A stretch of 64,000 bases of DNA from the NCBI RefSeq assembly GCF_011043775.1, contig NZ_JAAKXY010000004.1:1-64000 (forward strand). Reading direction: 5' to 3'. The notes below the pieces were generated by a model. That model did not search any database and was not told where the DNA came from. It saw only the letters and a program-made list of their open reading frames with translations. Positions 48,641-59,400 of this stretch are shown here, piece by piece. The DNA is from Natronolimnobius sp. AArcel1 (GTDB taxonomy: Archaea > Halobacteriota > Halobacteria > Halobacteriales > Natrialbaceae). Position 1 is the stretch's first letter, and every line of letters begins with the position of its first letter. A program made the position numbers and the translations under genes.

Positions 48641-50521
48641 ATGTCTGTTAGTGACACCCAAGTATGGTACCTAGCGAATCGATACGGTGCAGATGATTCC
48701 AAGTACAATCAATATCTCTCTCGGCGACAGTTGTTAGCCGCGCAAGGTGCAGCCGGCGTGGCCGCCTTTGCAGGGTGTATGGGTGATGACGACGGCGAAG
48801 ATATCCTTGGAGATACAACGCCAGAATCGGTGCTCGGTGATGTCGACTACAACGAGGACTACGAAGACGAGTTCAATGTTATCTACCCGTCGGCAGATCT
48901 CAACCCAGTCGACGATGACTACATTTTCAACCCATATCATTCCCAATGGAACGCCGGCGATCTGGGCCAGGAGTTCGGCTTCGAGTATCTAGCGGTGTTC
49001 CACACCGAACGTGGCGAGTATATCCCTCGAGTCGCCGAAGAGTGGTCGATTGACGAAGAGGGCCTCCGAACCGAAGTAACGCTCTCAGACGAGTACGCCT
49101 GGTCGACGGGTGAGCCGATCACGGCTCACGACTTCGTCACTGCCTACAAGCTAGACGGCTACATGGGTCTCGGCATGGAGGACTTCGTCGACATCGAAGA
49201 GGGAGTCTACGCTGAGGACGACTATACGATCGTGATCGAGCCTCGTGACGAGTACCGTGATATGGAAGAAGAACTCTGGATCGAAGAGTGGGCCGAGATG
49301 ATCCTGCAGGTTTCCGACGAACAGTACGGTCACTTCGTCGAGGAGTTCGAAGAGGCAGAGACCGACGAGGAGATTGAGAGCGTTCAAGAAAGCATCCTCA
49401 ACTATGACCTGAGCTGGGACGAAGTTATGTACTCAGGCCCCTGGATCTTTGTCGAGGCAAACGAAGAGTTCGCCGACCAGATCCCGAACCCAGAACACCC
49501 AATCGCACAGGAGTGGGACTTTTTCCAGCGGATCGGCGTCTATGTGGACGAAGAGGGTGTCCAATCCGGCGAGGTCGACTGGGGAGATGATAGCCCAGAC
49601 CTCGATGACGTTCCAGACATGTACGGAGAAGGGCCATTGCCGTACGATGGGCAATCGTTTGCGATCATCTTTGGAACCGAAGACGAGTATATCCGCGACT
49701 ACCCAGAGGTGCGCCAAGCAATCGCTTACGCCGTCGACGTTCCGTTCCTCACCGAGACCACCGCGACAGAAGGGACCGACTACGACGAGTACTCGACAGG
49801 GGTTGACTCGCTGTACGTCGAAGACTACGTCGAATCCGATGTTCTCGAGGCAATGGAAAATTACGGACCTGAGGACACCGACAGAGCCGCAGAACTGCTC
49901 GAGGACGTTGGGTTCGAGCAGGAAGATGGTGAGTGGCTCACCCCTGACGGCGAGACCTGGACGCTCAATTTCCCAGTCGGCGACTGGTTCGACATCCACT
50001 CGGAGATGATCTCGAACAACCTCGCCGAGTTCGGCATCGACATGGACTTTTACGTTGAAGAGATGCCGACGTGGCAGGCTGAGACCGAAGACAACCTCGA
50101 CTACGACCTGACGGTCCAGTTGAACTATGGGATGGCTCGAGATTACCACCCATATGCAGACTTCGATGATGTGTTCAACAACAACACGATGGGGCTGTTT
50201 ACTGAACGCACCGGCATGATCGATGAAGAGGTTGAAGTACCCGAAGTCGGCAACCCTGACGGGGACACGGTTACGATCGACATCGAAGAGGAACTCGATG
50301 AGATGTCGACAGCTGATTCCGAGGAAGACCTCATCGATCACGCAACGACGCTTGCCTGGGTCCACAATCAGACGCTGCCAGCGCTTGTCTGTTACCCATG
50401 GGGCGGTGGGCACTACTGGGTGAATACTGAAGACTGGGACTTCGACCTCGAGAGCGATGACTGGCTGACCTCGAACCGCATCACTCACTACCTGCTCGAG
50501 AACGGTCTCGAGCCGGTCTAG
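48641..50521 (+). CDS. ABC transporter solute-binding lipoprotein, family 5, copy 2
   Basis: A 626-residue paralogue of the binding protein at 16045-17871. The Tat motif is SRRQLLAAQG (about residues 27-36) and the lipobox FAGC at about residue 46. The N-terminal segment before the twin arginines is longer than in copy 1. The SBP_bac_5 fold follows, with the same marker segments (VIEPRDEYRDMEEELW, IPNPEHPIAQEW, RQAIAYAVD, TSNRITHYLLENGL). It probably delivers xylo-oligosaccharides or another hemicellulose fragment to the same fused permease and ATPase pair, since no second set is seen (inference). Confidence 0.9.
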   Translation: MSVSDTQVWYLANRYGADDSKYNQYLSRRQLLAAQGAAGVAAFAGCMGDDDGEDILGDTTPESVLGDVDYNEDYEDEFNVIYPSADLNPVDDDYIFNPYHSQWNAGDLGQEFGFEYLAVFHTERGEYIPRVAEEWSIDEEGLRTEVTLSDEYAWSTGEPITAHDFVTAYKLDGYMGLGMEDFVDIEEGVYAEDDYTIVIEPRDEYRDMEEELWIEEWAEMILQVSDEQYGHFVEEFEEAETDEEIESVQESILNYDLSWDEVMYSGPWIFVEANEEFADQIPNPEHPIAQEWDFFQRIGVYVDEEGVQSGEVDWGDDSPDLDDVPDMYGEGPLPYDGQSFAIIFGTEDEYIRDYPEVRQAIAYAVDVPFLTETTATEGTDYDEYSTGVDSLYVEDYVESDVLEAMENYGPEDTDRAAELLEDVGFEQEDGEWLTPDGETWTLNFPVGDWFDIHSEMISNNLAEFGIDMDFYVEEMPTWQAETEDNLDYDLTVQLNYGMARDYHPYADFDDVFNNNTMGLFTERTGMIDEEVEVPEVGNPDGDTVTIDIEEELDEMSTADSEEDLIDHATTLAWVHNQTLPALVCYPWGGGHYWVNTEDWDFDLESDDWLTSNRITHYLLENGLEPV

Positions 50522-50689
50522 GTCGGTATCTAACACTCATTTTTCGCGAACGGTATTCGCTGACGGAAGCAAGTCGTGATCGTACCCTGACTCACCCTAC
50601 TCGAGCCGTCCTGACAGATGCGTGTGGAGACGAGGTGTTCACGGAAAGCTAAAACTAAGGTGATTGATCAAGAAGGTAGCTATCAATAC

Positions 50690-51562
50690 ATGCGTTACTA
50701 CCAACTTCGCGAGGAGGGAACTCCCCATCTTGTCGTTGAAACTGCAGATACTCTGTACGATCTCACAACTGCGCGACCACAACTCCAGACATTCGAGGAA
50801 CTGCTTGAGGCCGCAACGATCACAACCGACTCGATCGATACGCTTGTCGAAGGACTGCTCGAGGATGCAACGACTCGATCGATGGACATCCTCGAGAACG
50901 GGGCCGTCGCTGCACCGATTTCCTCCGGCGAGATTTGGGCGGCTGGCGTTACCTACCAGATCAGTGAAGAGGCTCGACAAGCCGAGAGCGATACGCCGGA
51001 TATGTACATCGACGTCTACGAAAGTGACCGGCCGGAAGTCTTCTTCAAGGCCACGCCAGAGCGAACCGTTGGACCGAAAGAAGCAGTCGGAATCCGGGCT
51101 GATTCCGAGTGGGACGTGCCAGAACCGGAATTGGGAGTCGTCCTCGCGGGCGAAGAAATCGTCGGTTACACGGTTGGGAACGATATGAGCAGTCGCTCGA
51201 TCGAAGGACAAAATCCGCTCTATCTCCCGCAGGCAAAGGTCTACGACAAGTGTTGTTCGATCGGTCCTGGCATCCGCTCTGCGGACTCGATCGACGATCC
51301 ACACGACCTCGAGATGTGGATGACGATCAGCCGAGACGGCGAGGTGCTGTACGACGACTCGACGAACACTGGGAAAATGGTCCGAACAGTTGAGGAACTC
51401 GTTGAGTGCTACACGTCACACAACGCCGTTCCGGATGTCTCGATTCTGCTGACCGGTACCTCACTTGTCCCCGACGAAGAGTTCACGCTCGAAGAAGGCG
51501 ACGAGATCGAAATCGGGCTCGAAGAGATTGGAACGCTCACGAACACCGTTGTCGAAGTCTAA
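50690..51562 (+). CDS. xacE: 2-keto-3-deoxyxylonate dehydratase (FAH family), copy 2
   Basis: A 290-residue paralogue of 14620-15489 with the same length (one extra Gly in PISSGEIWAAG) and the same core: FFKATPERTV, WDVPEPELGVVLA, GYTVGNDMSSRSIEG, and the LLTGTSLVPDEEFTLEEGDEIEIGL end. The start MRYYQLRE follows the paralogue. It lies on the same strand as the binding protein and 168 bases after it, and before the IclR gene, so this copy is linked to transport and regulation, as copy 1 is. Confidence 0.9.
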   Translation: MRYYQLREEGTPHLVVETADTLYDLTTARPQLQTFEELLEAATITTDSIDTLVEGLLEDATTRSMDILENGAVAAPISSGEIWAAGVTYQISEEARQAESDTPDMYIDVYESDRPEVFFKATPERTVGPKEAVGIRADSEWDVPEPELGVVLAGEEIVGYTVGNDMSSRSIEGQNPLYLPQAKVYDKCCSIGPGIRSADSIDDPHDLEMWMTISRDGEVLYDDSTNTGKMVRTVEELVECYTSHNAVPDVSILLTGTSLVPDEEFTLEEGDEIEIGLEEIGTLTNTVVEV

Positions 51563-51694
51563 GCAGCCCACAAATAGTCCGTACTAGACACTCGGTTCGA
51601 CACTCGCAGCCGCCGTTGTCTGTATGCAAGCCTGTTCTGCGCTGTAACGTGAGTGACTGGTGAAAGAAAACAGGGTTCGCCAGCACAGAACAAT

Positions 51695-51702
51695 CTATAT
51701 GT
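51695..51702 (+). promoter_or_regulatory. TATA-like box of the IclR regulator gene
   Basis: CTATATGT, centred about 28 bases before the ATG at 51726. Confidence 0.55.
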
Positions 51703-51725
51703 GTGTTCAAACCATGCATACGCAT

Positions 51726-52487
51726 ATGCCAGAACCAAAACACCCCGTTCGGACTGTCGACAGAACCTTCGAGATTCTCGAGATTATTCAGGAACTCGAT
51801 GGGGCGGGCATTTCTGAGATTGCTGAGCAGGTCGATATCGGTAAAAGTGCGGTTCACAATCACCTGACGACGCTTGCCAATCGCGAGTACGTCGACAAGG
51901 ACGGCGACGAGTACCACATTGGACTCTCGTTTCTAGGCCTCGGGGCGTACGCTCGCAACCGCACGCCAATCTACGATACGGCTCAGAAAGAAGTCGACAA
52001 ACTCGCCGACGACACTGGCGAACTCGTCAATCTCCTCGTCGAGAAAAACGGCCGCGGCATCTACCTCTACCAGGCAAAAGGCGAGAACGCGGTCGAACTT
52101 GATACCCACGAAGGCAAACGCGTCCCGCTTCACTGTACCGGACTCGGCAAGGCAATTCTCGGATTCCGACCCGACGAACAAGTCGAACGCATCGTCGAGG
52201 AGTATGGCCTGCCATCCGTAACGAACAAGACGATCACCGACCGCGAGGAATTCTTCGCTGAACTCGAGGAGATTCACGAGCAACGCTTTGCCGTCGACCG
52301 CGAGGAGCGACTCAACGGCCTGCGGTGTATCGCCGCGCCGATCACAGACGATAACGATGAGAGTATCGCGGCGGTCAGCGTTTCCTGCCCCGTCCACCGC
52401 GTCGGCGACGAACGTTTCTACGAAGACCTTCCAGAGGCCGTCCTGGGGACGGCAAACGTCATCGAACTCGAGCATAATTATTCGTAA
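51726..52487 (+). CDS. xacR: IclR-family transcriptional regulator, XacR type
   Basis: A 253-residue regulator. The N-terminal winged helix-turn-helix (about residues 8-68) starts VRTVDRTFEILEIIQEL and includes the recognition-helix region IGKSAVHNHLTTLANREYV. The C-terminal IclR effector domain (about 80-250) has PLHCTGLGKAILGF and RCIAAPITD. In Haloferax volcanii an IclR protein, XacR, activates the xylose and arabinose genes; position beside xacE and family make this the likely counterpart. Leaderless start at 51726. Targets may include the repeated ATCATGGTAC-type elements in the island, but that is untested. Confidence 0.85.
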   Translation: MPEPKHPVRTVDRTFEILEIIQELDGAGISEIAEQVDIGKSAVHNHLTTLANREYVDKDGDEYHIGLSFLGLGAYARNRTPIYDTAQKEVDKLADDTGELVNLLVEKNGRGIYLYQAKGENAVELDTHEGKRVPLHCTGLGKAILGFRPDEQVERIVEEYGLPSVTNKTITDREEFFAELEEIHEQRFAVDREERLNGLRCIAAPITDDNDESIAAVSVSCPVHRVGDERFYEDLPEAVLGTANVIELEHNYS

Positions 52488-52685
52488 TTCGAGTAAACAG
52501 AGAGAACAGTATTCGCTAGTGGTGAACAGTAGGTCGGTTACACACCATCATGAACTGATGTGAGACGTGATCGTCGACTACTGCGACAAACTACTCGTCA
52601 GTGACTGCTGGCCAGCCATCGAGTCGAATCCGGATGTATACACCCTGGTAGCAACTATTATGGGTTGTGTTGGCAATGGTCAAGT

Positions 52686-54020
52686 ATGGTGAAAGTTGCG
52701 TTTATCGGCGCTGGCAGTCTCACGTTCACACAGACGCTCGTTCGGGATATTCTCTCGTTTGCAGAGTTACAGGAAACGACGTTCGCATTGATGGATATCG
52801 ACGCCGAGCGTTTAGAGCGAATCGAAGCGGCGACGAACGCACTCATCGACGAACACGACCTTCCGGCGACCGTGGAGGCAACGACAGACCGGCGCGAAGC
52901 CCTCACCGATGCGGACTACGTCGTCACAACAATACAGGTCGGCGGCGTCGAGCCCGTCGAGAACGAAGTTGAAATCCCACAGCGCTATGGCATCAACCAA
53001 TCCGTCGGTGACACGCTCGGACCGGGTGGTGTCTTCCGGGCACAGCGAACGATTCCGACGATGCTCGAGATTGCCCGCGATATGGAAGAGCTGTGTCCTG
53101 ATGCGCCGCTGTTACAGCACACTAATCCGATGGCGATGGTCTGTTGGGCGCTCGAGCGCGAAACGGAGATCGACGTCTACGGAATTTGTCACAGTATCCG
53201 CGGGACGGCACACGACATTGCGAACTACGTCGACGTCCCCTTCGAGGACCTCGAGTACTGGGTTGCTGGCATCAACCACATGGCGTGGTTTCTCGACCTC
53301 GAGTGCGAGGGAGCAGACCTCTATCCCGACCTCTATGACGCGATGGGTGACGACGAATTCTACGCCAAAGACATCGTGCGATTCGACGTGATGGATCACT
53401 TCGGCGCGTTCATCACCGAATCAAGTCACCACCTGAGCGAGTATTTGCCGTACTTCCGACATACGCAAGACGAGATCGACAACCTCGTCGAGAAAAGTGC
53501 ATACAAATCAGACGAGGACGCGTTTGAATATTCGCCTGTCTGCTGGATGCCCACTGGGGAGTATCTCAAACACTGGCGAGCCCGCGATCCAGCGGACGAG
53601 TTCGACCTCGACAATCTTGATCTCTCGCTCGAGCGCTCGGGCGAGTACGCCGCCCGCATTATCCACTCGATCGAGACGGACGAGACTCGTCGAATGAATC
53701 TCAACGTGCCGAACGACGGCCGATTGATCACGAACCTGCCCGACGACGCACTCGTCGAGGTGCCATGTCTCGTCGATGGAACCGGGGTTCGCCCGTGCAG
53801 CGTCGGCGACCTGCCACCGCAACTGGCCGCGCTCAACCGTACGAACGTCAACGTGCAGTCGCTGGCCGTCGACGCCGCGATTGACGGTGACGAGGCTGCA
53901 CTGCGACGCGCGGTCAAACTCGATCCGTTGACCAGCGCCGTCTGTACGCTCGAGGAAATCGACGGCCTGGTCGATGAGTTGCTCGAGGCGAATGCCGCGT
54001 ACCTGCCGGCGTTCGACTGA
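52686..54020 (+). CDS. GH4 family glycosidase with CHSI motif (alpha-galactosidase type)
   Basis: A 444-residue NAD- and metal-dependent GH4 enzyme. The nucleotide-binding start is VKVAFIGAGSLTFTQ. The active-site tetrad CHSI (Cys at about residue 168) is closest to the CHSV type of MelA alpha-galactosidases, with VAGINHMAWF downstream. No signal peptide, so it acts on imported sugars. Galactose or galactosyl side groups occur on some hemicelluloses, which would fit the island; the substrate is not certain. It follows xacR by about 200 bases and converges with xacC, with 31 bases between the stops. Confidence 0.88.
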   Translation: MVKVAFIGAGSLTFTQTLVRDILSFAELQETTFALMDIDAERLERIEAATNALIDEHDLPATVEATTDRREALTDADYVVTTIQVGGVEPVENEVEIPQRYGINQSVGDTLGPGGVFRAQRTIPTMLEIARDMEELCPDAPLLQHTNPMAMVCWALERETEIDVYGICHSIRGTAHDIANYVDVPFEDLEYWVAGINHMAWFLDLECEGADLYPDLYDAMGDDEFYAKDIVRFDVMDHFGAFITESSHHLSEYLPYFRHTQDEIDNLVEKSAYKSDEDAFEYSPVCWMPTGEYLKHWRARDPADEFDLDNLDLSLERSGEYAARIIHSIETDETRRMNLNVPNDGRLITNLPDDALVEVPCLVDGTGVRPCSVGDLPPQLAALNRTNVNVQSLAVDAAIDGDEAALRRAVKLDPLTSAVCTLEEIDGLVDELLEANAAYLPAFD

Positions 54021-54051
54021 TCGCGAAAAGGGGTTGACTGATACGCGAGAC

Positions 54052-54924
54052 CTACTCGAGGCTGATACGCGAACGGAACTCGGGGACGCCGCTGGGGCCA
54101 ACGTCTGAAACGCGGAACAAGGCACCTGCGCCGTCGCCTTCCTCGTCGCGGTCGTTGTCAGTGAGTGCAGTCGTCAGGTACAGGTCCTCGTATTCTGGTC
54201 CGCCAAAGGTCGCCGAGGAGACTTTCCGTGCTGGAAGTTCAATCTCCTCGAGGACTTCGCCGTCTGGACTGTAGCGGACGACGCGGCCGCCGTCCCAGCG
54301 AGCCGACCAGATATCACCGTTTTCGTCGATGGTCATCCCGTCTGGGATGCCATCGTCGGTTGGGACCTCAACGAACGTCCGCTGGTTCGACAGCTCGCCA
54401 GTCTCGCGGTCGTAGTCGAACGCGTAGATGACGTGGGCTTCGGATTCGGTGAAATAAAACGTCTCGAGGTCGTCGGTAAAGCCCATGCCGTTGGGGATGT
54501 CGACGTCCTCGACAACGAGCGTGACACTGCCGTCGGGGTCGACGCGATAGAGGTCGCCGAGTTCGTTTTCGCCGGGCATCGTCCCACAGAAAACACGGCC
54601 CTCGGGGTCGGCGATGACATCGTTGAACCGCGTCTCGGCATCGCTGACTTCGGCGATCGGCTCGGCCTTGTCCGCGCCGGGCTCGAGGCGACTGACGGTG
54701 CCGTGAGTGAACAGGAGCAACGCGCCGTCTTCTTCGATAGTGTAGCCACCGAGTGGGACGCCGTCGGTTTGATACACCAGGTCGTACTCGTCCGTCTCGG
54801 GGTCGTACGCGAAGAGCTTGCCGTTTGGAATGTCGACCCAGTAGACCAGTTCCTCCTCGGGGTGCCACAGCGGCCCTTCGCCGGTGTGAGCGGTCGTATC
54901 CGCGACGCGTTCGTACTGTGTCAT
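54052..54924 (-). CDS. xacC: SMP-30/gluconolactonase-type pentonolactonase
   Basis: A 290-residue six-bladed propeller enzyme of the SMP-30/regucalcin family, which hydrolyses aldonolactones with a bound divalent metal. Metal-ligand candidates are Glu16 in GEGPLWH, Asn in RFNDVIADPEGRVF, Asn in IPNGMGFT and Asp in IPDGMTID. In Haloferax the homologous XacC opens xylono- and arabinono-lactone, the step between xylose dehydrogenase and xylonate dehydratase. Only one copy is present in the window. The start at 54924 (MTQYERVADTTAHTGEGP) fits the family. It is the right-hand end of the pentose island. Confidence 0.88.
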   Translation of the reverse strand: MTQYERVADTTAHTGEGPLWHPEEELVYWVDIPNGKLFAYDPETDEYDLVYQTDGVPLGGYTIEEDGALLLFTHGTVSRLEPGADKAEPIAEVSDAETRFNDVIADPEGRVFCGTMPGENELGDLYRVDPDGSVTLVVEDVDIPNGMGFTDDLETFYFTESEAHVIYAFDYDRETGELSNQRTFVEVPTDDGIPDGMTIDENGDIWSARWDGGRVVRYSPDGEVLEEIELPARKVSSATFGGPEYEDLYLTTALTDNDRDEEGDGAGALFRVSDVGPSGVPEFRSRISLE

Positions 54925-55352
54925 ACCAAACCGTACCGCCCGTTCATACTTGAATTGTGCCGTCTCGAGCGTGACTCGCGTCGCCAGCACGAGAGCGATA
55001 CGGAGCGTCTGGCAGTAACGAGAGTAGATTTGTCGGATACCAGTGTATAATGCTGATAAACCATTAGTTAGATGAAATCTCTGGCAGCGATCCCAGCAAT
55101 CCAGCTAAAACAACTGTATCTGGCACAGGAGCGACTAGTACCGACAGTCCAGTAAAAAGATAGCAACCGACACCTACACAACGACATTGCTGGAGATTCA
55201 AAGAAGTATAGTTTCGAGGAAGCCAGCTATGGGCTCGTGGTTCGTATAGTGATAGAAAAAGCGGTATCTGAGAAGGTACTATAATCAGAGTGAATTATTT
55301 GCGTATGTGTCGGTTATCCGAAAACCAGAAATCGATTCTCGAGGAAGAGCTC
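54925..55352. other. Intergenic region, 428 bp, right boundary of the pentose island
   Basis: AT-richer sequence between xacC and the epimerase gene. No ORF, tRNA-like fold or insertion-element end was recognised. An AT-rich GAATTATTTG stretch near 55290 has no gene to serve. Confidence 0.4.
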
Positions 55353-56342
55353 CTACAGCGTATCCAAAATTCCGAGAACACGCTCTTCTGTGGCTCGGTC
55401 CGGGCCGTTCTCGCGGCCGTCACGATCACTCTCGAGGTGGTCCTCGACGGCGCGGGCCATCGCCTCCTCGAGTGGCGTCGACTCCCAGCCGAGGGCGGCG
55501 AGTTTGGCGGTCGAAAGCAGATGTGGATACTCCCGGTAAAGAACGTAATCGTCCGGCGCGATGCCGCCGGCCTCGAGTTCGCGCGGGCCGGCGTGGACGA
55601 CGTCGACGCTCGTGTCTAACTGCGAAGCGATCAGGTTGATCATCTCCTCAAGCGTAACAGCGCGTTGGTCGCCAACGTTGTAGGATTCGCCGGGCTCGCC
55701 GCGTTCGGCGACGATGCGCATCGCGCGTGCAACGTCCTCGACGTAGACGCGCTGCCAGAGGTTCGTGCCGTCGCCAGGGACGAGGACGCGGTCGAAGCGA
55801 TTGACGCGGTCGATCCAGAAATCGAGGCGCTCGGTGTAGTCGTGCGGGCCGTAGACGATTGGCGGGCGCACGGACATCGCGTTGACGCCTGACTCCGCTG
55901 CGGCGACCACCGCGCGGTCGCCCTCGGCCTTTCGCTTGCCGTAGGTTTCCTGCGAGTCGTCGGTCGCTTCCTCGGCCGTACAGGACTCAAGTGGTGTCCT
56001 GTCTTCGCGTTTTGGAATGTCTTCGCGCCCGTAGGCTGCGCCACTCGAGATGTAGACGTAGGCGTCACAGTCGGCGAAGATGGTTGTCGCTGCGCGAACG
56101 TCACGCGGGTAGTAGGCCACGCAGTCGAAGACGGCGTCAGGATCGACCGTCATCGCAGCGGCCTCGAGTGCGGAATCGTTTGTCCGGTCGCCTTCGATGT
56201 GGTCGACGCGGTCGTCGTCGGCGAAGGGGTTGTCGTGGTTCCCACGGTTGAAAATCGTCACATCGTAGTCGTGTGCAAGCAGTTCGGAGACGAGATGGCG
56301 GCCAATAAAGCGCGTGCCGCCGATAACGAGTGCGCTGTCCAT
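55353..56342 (-). CDS. NAD-dependent epimerase/dehydratase family protein
   Basis: A 329-residue extended short-chain dehydrogenase/reductase. The Rossmann motif GGTRFIGRHL (about residues 8-17) is followed by an acidic/aromatic segment, the SSGAAYG region (about residue 100) and a Tyr-x-x-x-Lys pair in TYGKRKAEGD (about residue 132). The C-terminal region sets substrate; similar haloarchaeal proteins are annotated as nucleoside-diphosphate-sugar epimerases. No sugar-nucleotide gene is nearby to narrow it down. Confidence 0.85.
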   Translation of the reverse strand: MDSALVIGGTRFIGRHLVSELLAHDYDVTIFNRGNHDNPFADDDRVDHIEGDRTNDSALEAAAMTVDPDAVFDCVAYYPRDVRAATTIFADCDAYVYISSGAAYGREDIPKREDRTPLESCTAEEATDDSQETYGKRKAEGDRAVVAAAESGVNAMSVRPPIVYGPHDYTERLDFWIDRVNRFDRVLVPGDGTNLWQRVYVEDVARAMRIVAERGEPGESYNVGDQRAVTLEEMINLIASQLDTSVDVVHAGPRELEAGGIAPDDYVLYREYPHLLSTAKLAALGWESTPLEEAMARAVEDHLESDRDGRENGPDRATEERVLGILDTL

Positions 56343-56471
56343 ACTCGCTCGTCGTCACTGCGAGAGAAAACGGTGGCGATGACCGCTGTCACGACCGACT
56401 CGAGCGCGCCGTCTGCTCGACGGTTTCTCGAGGTCGAACACTAGTGACTCAGTCGAAAAACGAGACGCCGA

Positions 56472-59400
56472 TCAGTCGTCGCTCGCGGCGTAACTGGTCG
56501 AGTCAGCCTCGACGACGGACTCTGGGACACCAGGCAGTTCCTCGCGAACGTCGTCGCTTCCCTGCTCGGTGATCGCCTCGTGGTATGCTTCGGGCATGAT
56601 CTTCACGAACGCCTCGAGTGCCTGCTCCCAGTTTGCGAGCAGTTCCTCGCCGCGGTCGGAGTCCGTGTAGGCGACGTGGTTTTCGACGAGTCGGCGGACC
56701 ATCGCCTCGTCTGCGTCCTCGAGATCGTCGTGCAGTGAGACCATTCCAGTGTTTGCCTTCGCTTTGAGTTCCTCGTCTGGGTCGTAGACGTAGGCGACAC
56801 CGCCGGACATTCCGGCTGCGAAGTTCTTGCCAGTCTCTCCGAGGACGGCGACGACGCCGCCGGTCATGTACTCACAGCCGTGGTCGCCAACGCCTTCGAC
56901 GACGGCTTTCGAACCGGAGTTTCGGACGGCGAATCGCTCGCCAGCAACGCCGTTGACGTACAGTTGGCCGTCGGTTGCACCGTAGAGTGCGACGTTCCCG
57001 ATAGCGACGTTCTCGGTCGGATCGTAGGCTGCCGACTCGGGCGTGCGGATCGCGAGCTTTCCGCCCGAGAGGCCTTTCCCGACGTAGTCGTTCGCGCTGC
57101 CCTCGAGGTGCATCGAGACACCGCTTGCGAGGAACGCACCAAAGCTCTGTCCGGCAGTTCCCTCGAGGTCGACCGTGATCGTGTCCTCGGGAAGCCCGGG
57201 TTCGCCGTAACGGCTGGTGATGCGGTTCGAGAGCATCGCGCCGACGGTTCGGTCGACGTTCGAAATGTCGGCCTCGAGTGCGACTGGTTCTTCGGTCTCG
57301 ATGGTGTCTGCTGCGGCCTCGATCAGGTCACGGTCGAGTTGCTCCTCGAGTTCGTGATCCTGGTCGCGAATTTTGCGCCGGACGTCGCTTCCGGGGTCGG
57401 CGATGACGGCAGAGAGGTCGACCGTACGCGCTTTCGGATGGTCGATATCGTCGCGCTGGTCCAGCACCTCGACGTGGCCGATCATCTCGTCGATGGTTGC
57501 AAAGCCGAGTTCGGCCATGATTTCGCGCAGTTCCTGTGCGATGAACGTCATGTAGTTGATGACGTGTTCTGGCTCGCCGGGGAACCGCTTCCGGAGGTCC
57601 TCGCGCTGGGTAGCGACCCCAACCGGGCAGGTGTTCTTGTGACACTGCCGGGCCATCACGCAGCCGGAGGTGACGAGCGAGGCCGTCCCGAAGATGTACT
57701 CCTCGGCTCCGAGGAGGGCAGCGACAGCGACATCACGGCCCGTTTTCATGCCACCGTCAGCGGAGACACGAATCCGGTCGCGCAGGCCGGTCTGACAAAG
57801 CATCTGGTTGGCTTCGGCAAGCCCCAGTTCCCATGGAAGGCCGGCGCTTTTGATCGACGTGCGCGGGGAGGCACCCGTCCCGCCGGAGTGACCCGAAATG
57901 TGGACCACGTCGGCGTTTGCCTTTGCGACACCAGCTGCGACGGTGCCGATGCCGGCCTCGGAGACGAGTTTAACGTTGATGTCTGCCTCCTCGTTCGCCG
58001 CTTTCAGATCGAAGATCAGCTGTTTGAGGTCCTCGATGGAGTAGATGTCGTGCAGCGGCGGCGGCGAGATGAGGCCAACGCCCGGCGTCGATTTGCGGAC
58101 GTGCGCGATCATCTCGTTTACCTTCTCGCCGGGGAGATGGCCACCCTCACCAGGCTTAGAGCCCTGAGCCATCTTGATCTGGAGTTCGTCCGCACTCGAG
58201 AGGTAGGTACTCGTAACGCCGAAACGGCCGGATGCGACCTGTTTGACGTTGCACTCCTTTTCGGTGCCAAATCGCTCTGGTGGCTCGCCACCCTCTCCGG
58301 AGTTGGACTTGCCGCCGATGCGGTTCATCGCAATCGAGTTGTTTTCGTGTGCTTCCGGCGAGAGCGAGCCGAGACTCATCGCGGCCGTCGAGAAGCGTTC
58401 GACGATGTCTTTGATCGGCTCGACGTCATCGACCGGGATCGACTCGCGGTCCGAATCGAACTCGAGGAGGCCACGAAGCGTCTGGAGATTCTGTTGCTGG
58501 TCGTTGATCAGCTCAGCGAACTCCTGGTAGCGCTCGTAGTCGTTCGCACGGACTGCCTGTTGGAGCGTACCAACGGTATCCGGGTTCCACTGATGGTGAA
58601 TTCCATCGGAGCGGTGTTCGAATTCGCCGTGGCGGTCGAGCGTCGGCTTCTCTTCGGTCTCGACGAACGCCTGCTTGTGGCGTTCGCGAACGTCTTCTTC
58701 GATTTCGGCGAGGCCGATCCCCTCAGTGCGGTTTTCGGTGCCGTCGAAGTATTCTGTGACGAGGTCGGAATCGAGTCCGACGGCTTCGAATATTTGGGCG
58801 CCCTGGTAGCTTTCGACGGTCGAGATACCCATCTTGGCCATGATCTTCAGGAGGCCGTCTTCGACAGCGCCGACGTAGGCGTCGATGGCGACCTCGGTCT
58901 CGGCTCCGTCGGGACCGGCGGTGATGTCGTCGATTGTCTGGTAGGCCAGGTACGGGTTGACGGCGCCCGCGCCGTAGCCGACGAGCGTCGCGAAGTGATG
59001 GACCGTCCGCGGGTCCGCGGATTCGACAACCAGTCCAACGTGGTTACGCAGGCCGTTTCGGACGAGGTGATGATGAACGCCACCCGTCGCGAGCAGGCTT
59101 GGAATCGCAACACGGTCTTCGTCGACGCCACGATCCGAGAGGATGAGCACGTCGTGGCCGCCGTCTTCGATGGCCTCGACGACATCCTCGCGAACGCGTT
59201 CGAGTGCGGCCTCGAGATCCGAACCGACCTCGTCGCTTTTCGGTTCGTAGGTGATGTCGATGGTTGCAGCCGTGATGCCGTTCGCATCGCACTCCCGAAT
59301 TGACTCGAGTTCGCCGTCGGTCAGAATCGGCGAATCGAGGACGAGTTGGCGGGCGTGTTCGGGCGATTCGGCAAGCAGGTTGCGCTGGAAGCCGAGTCGG

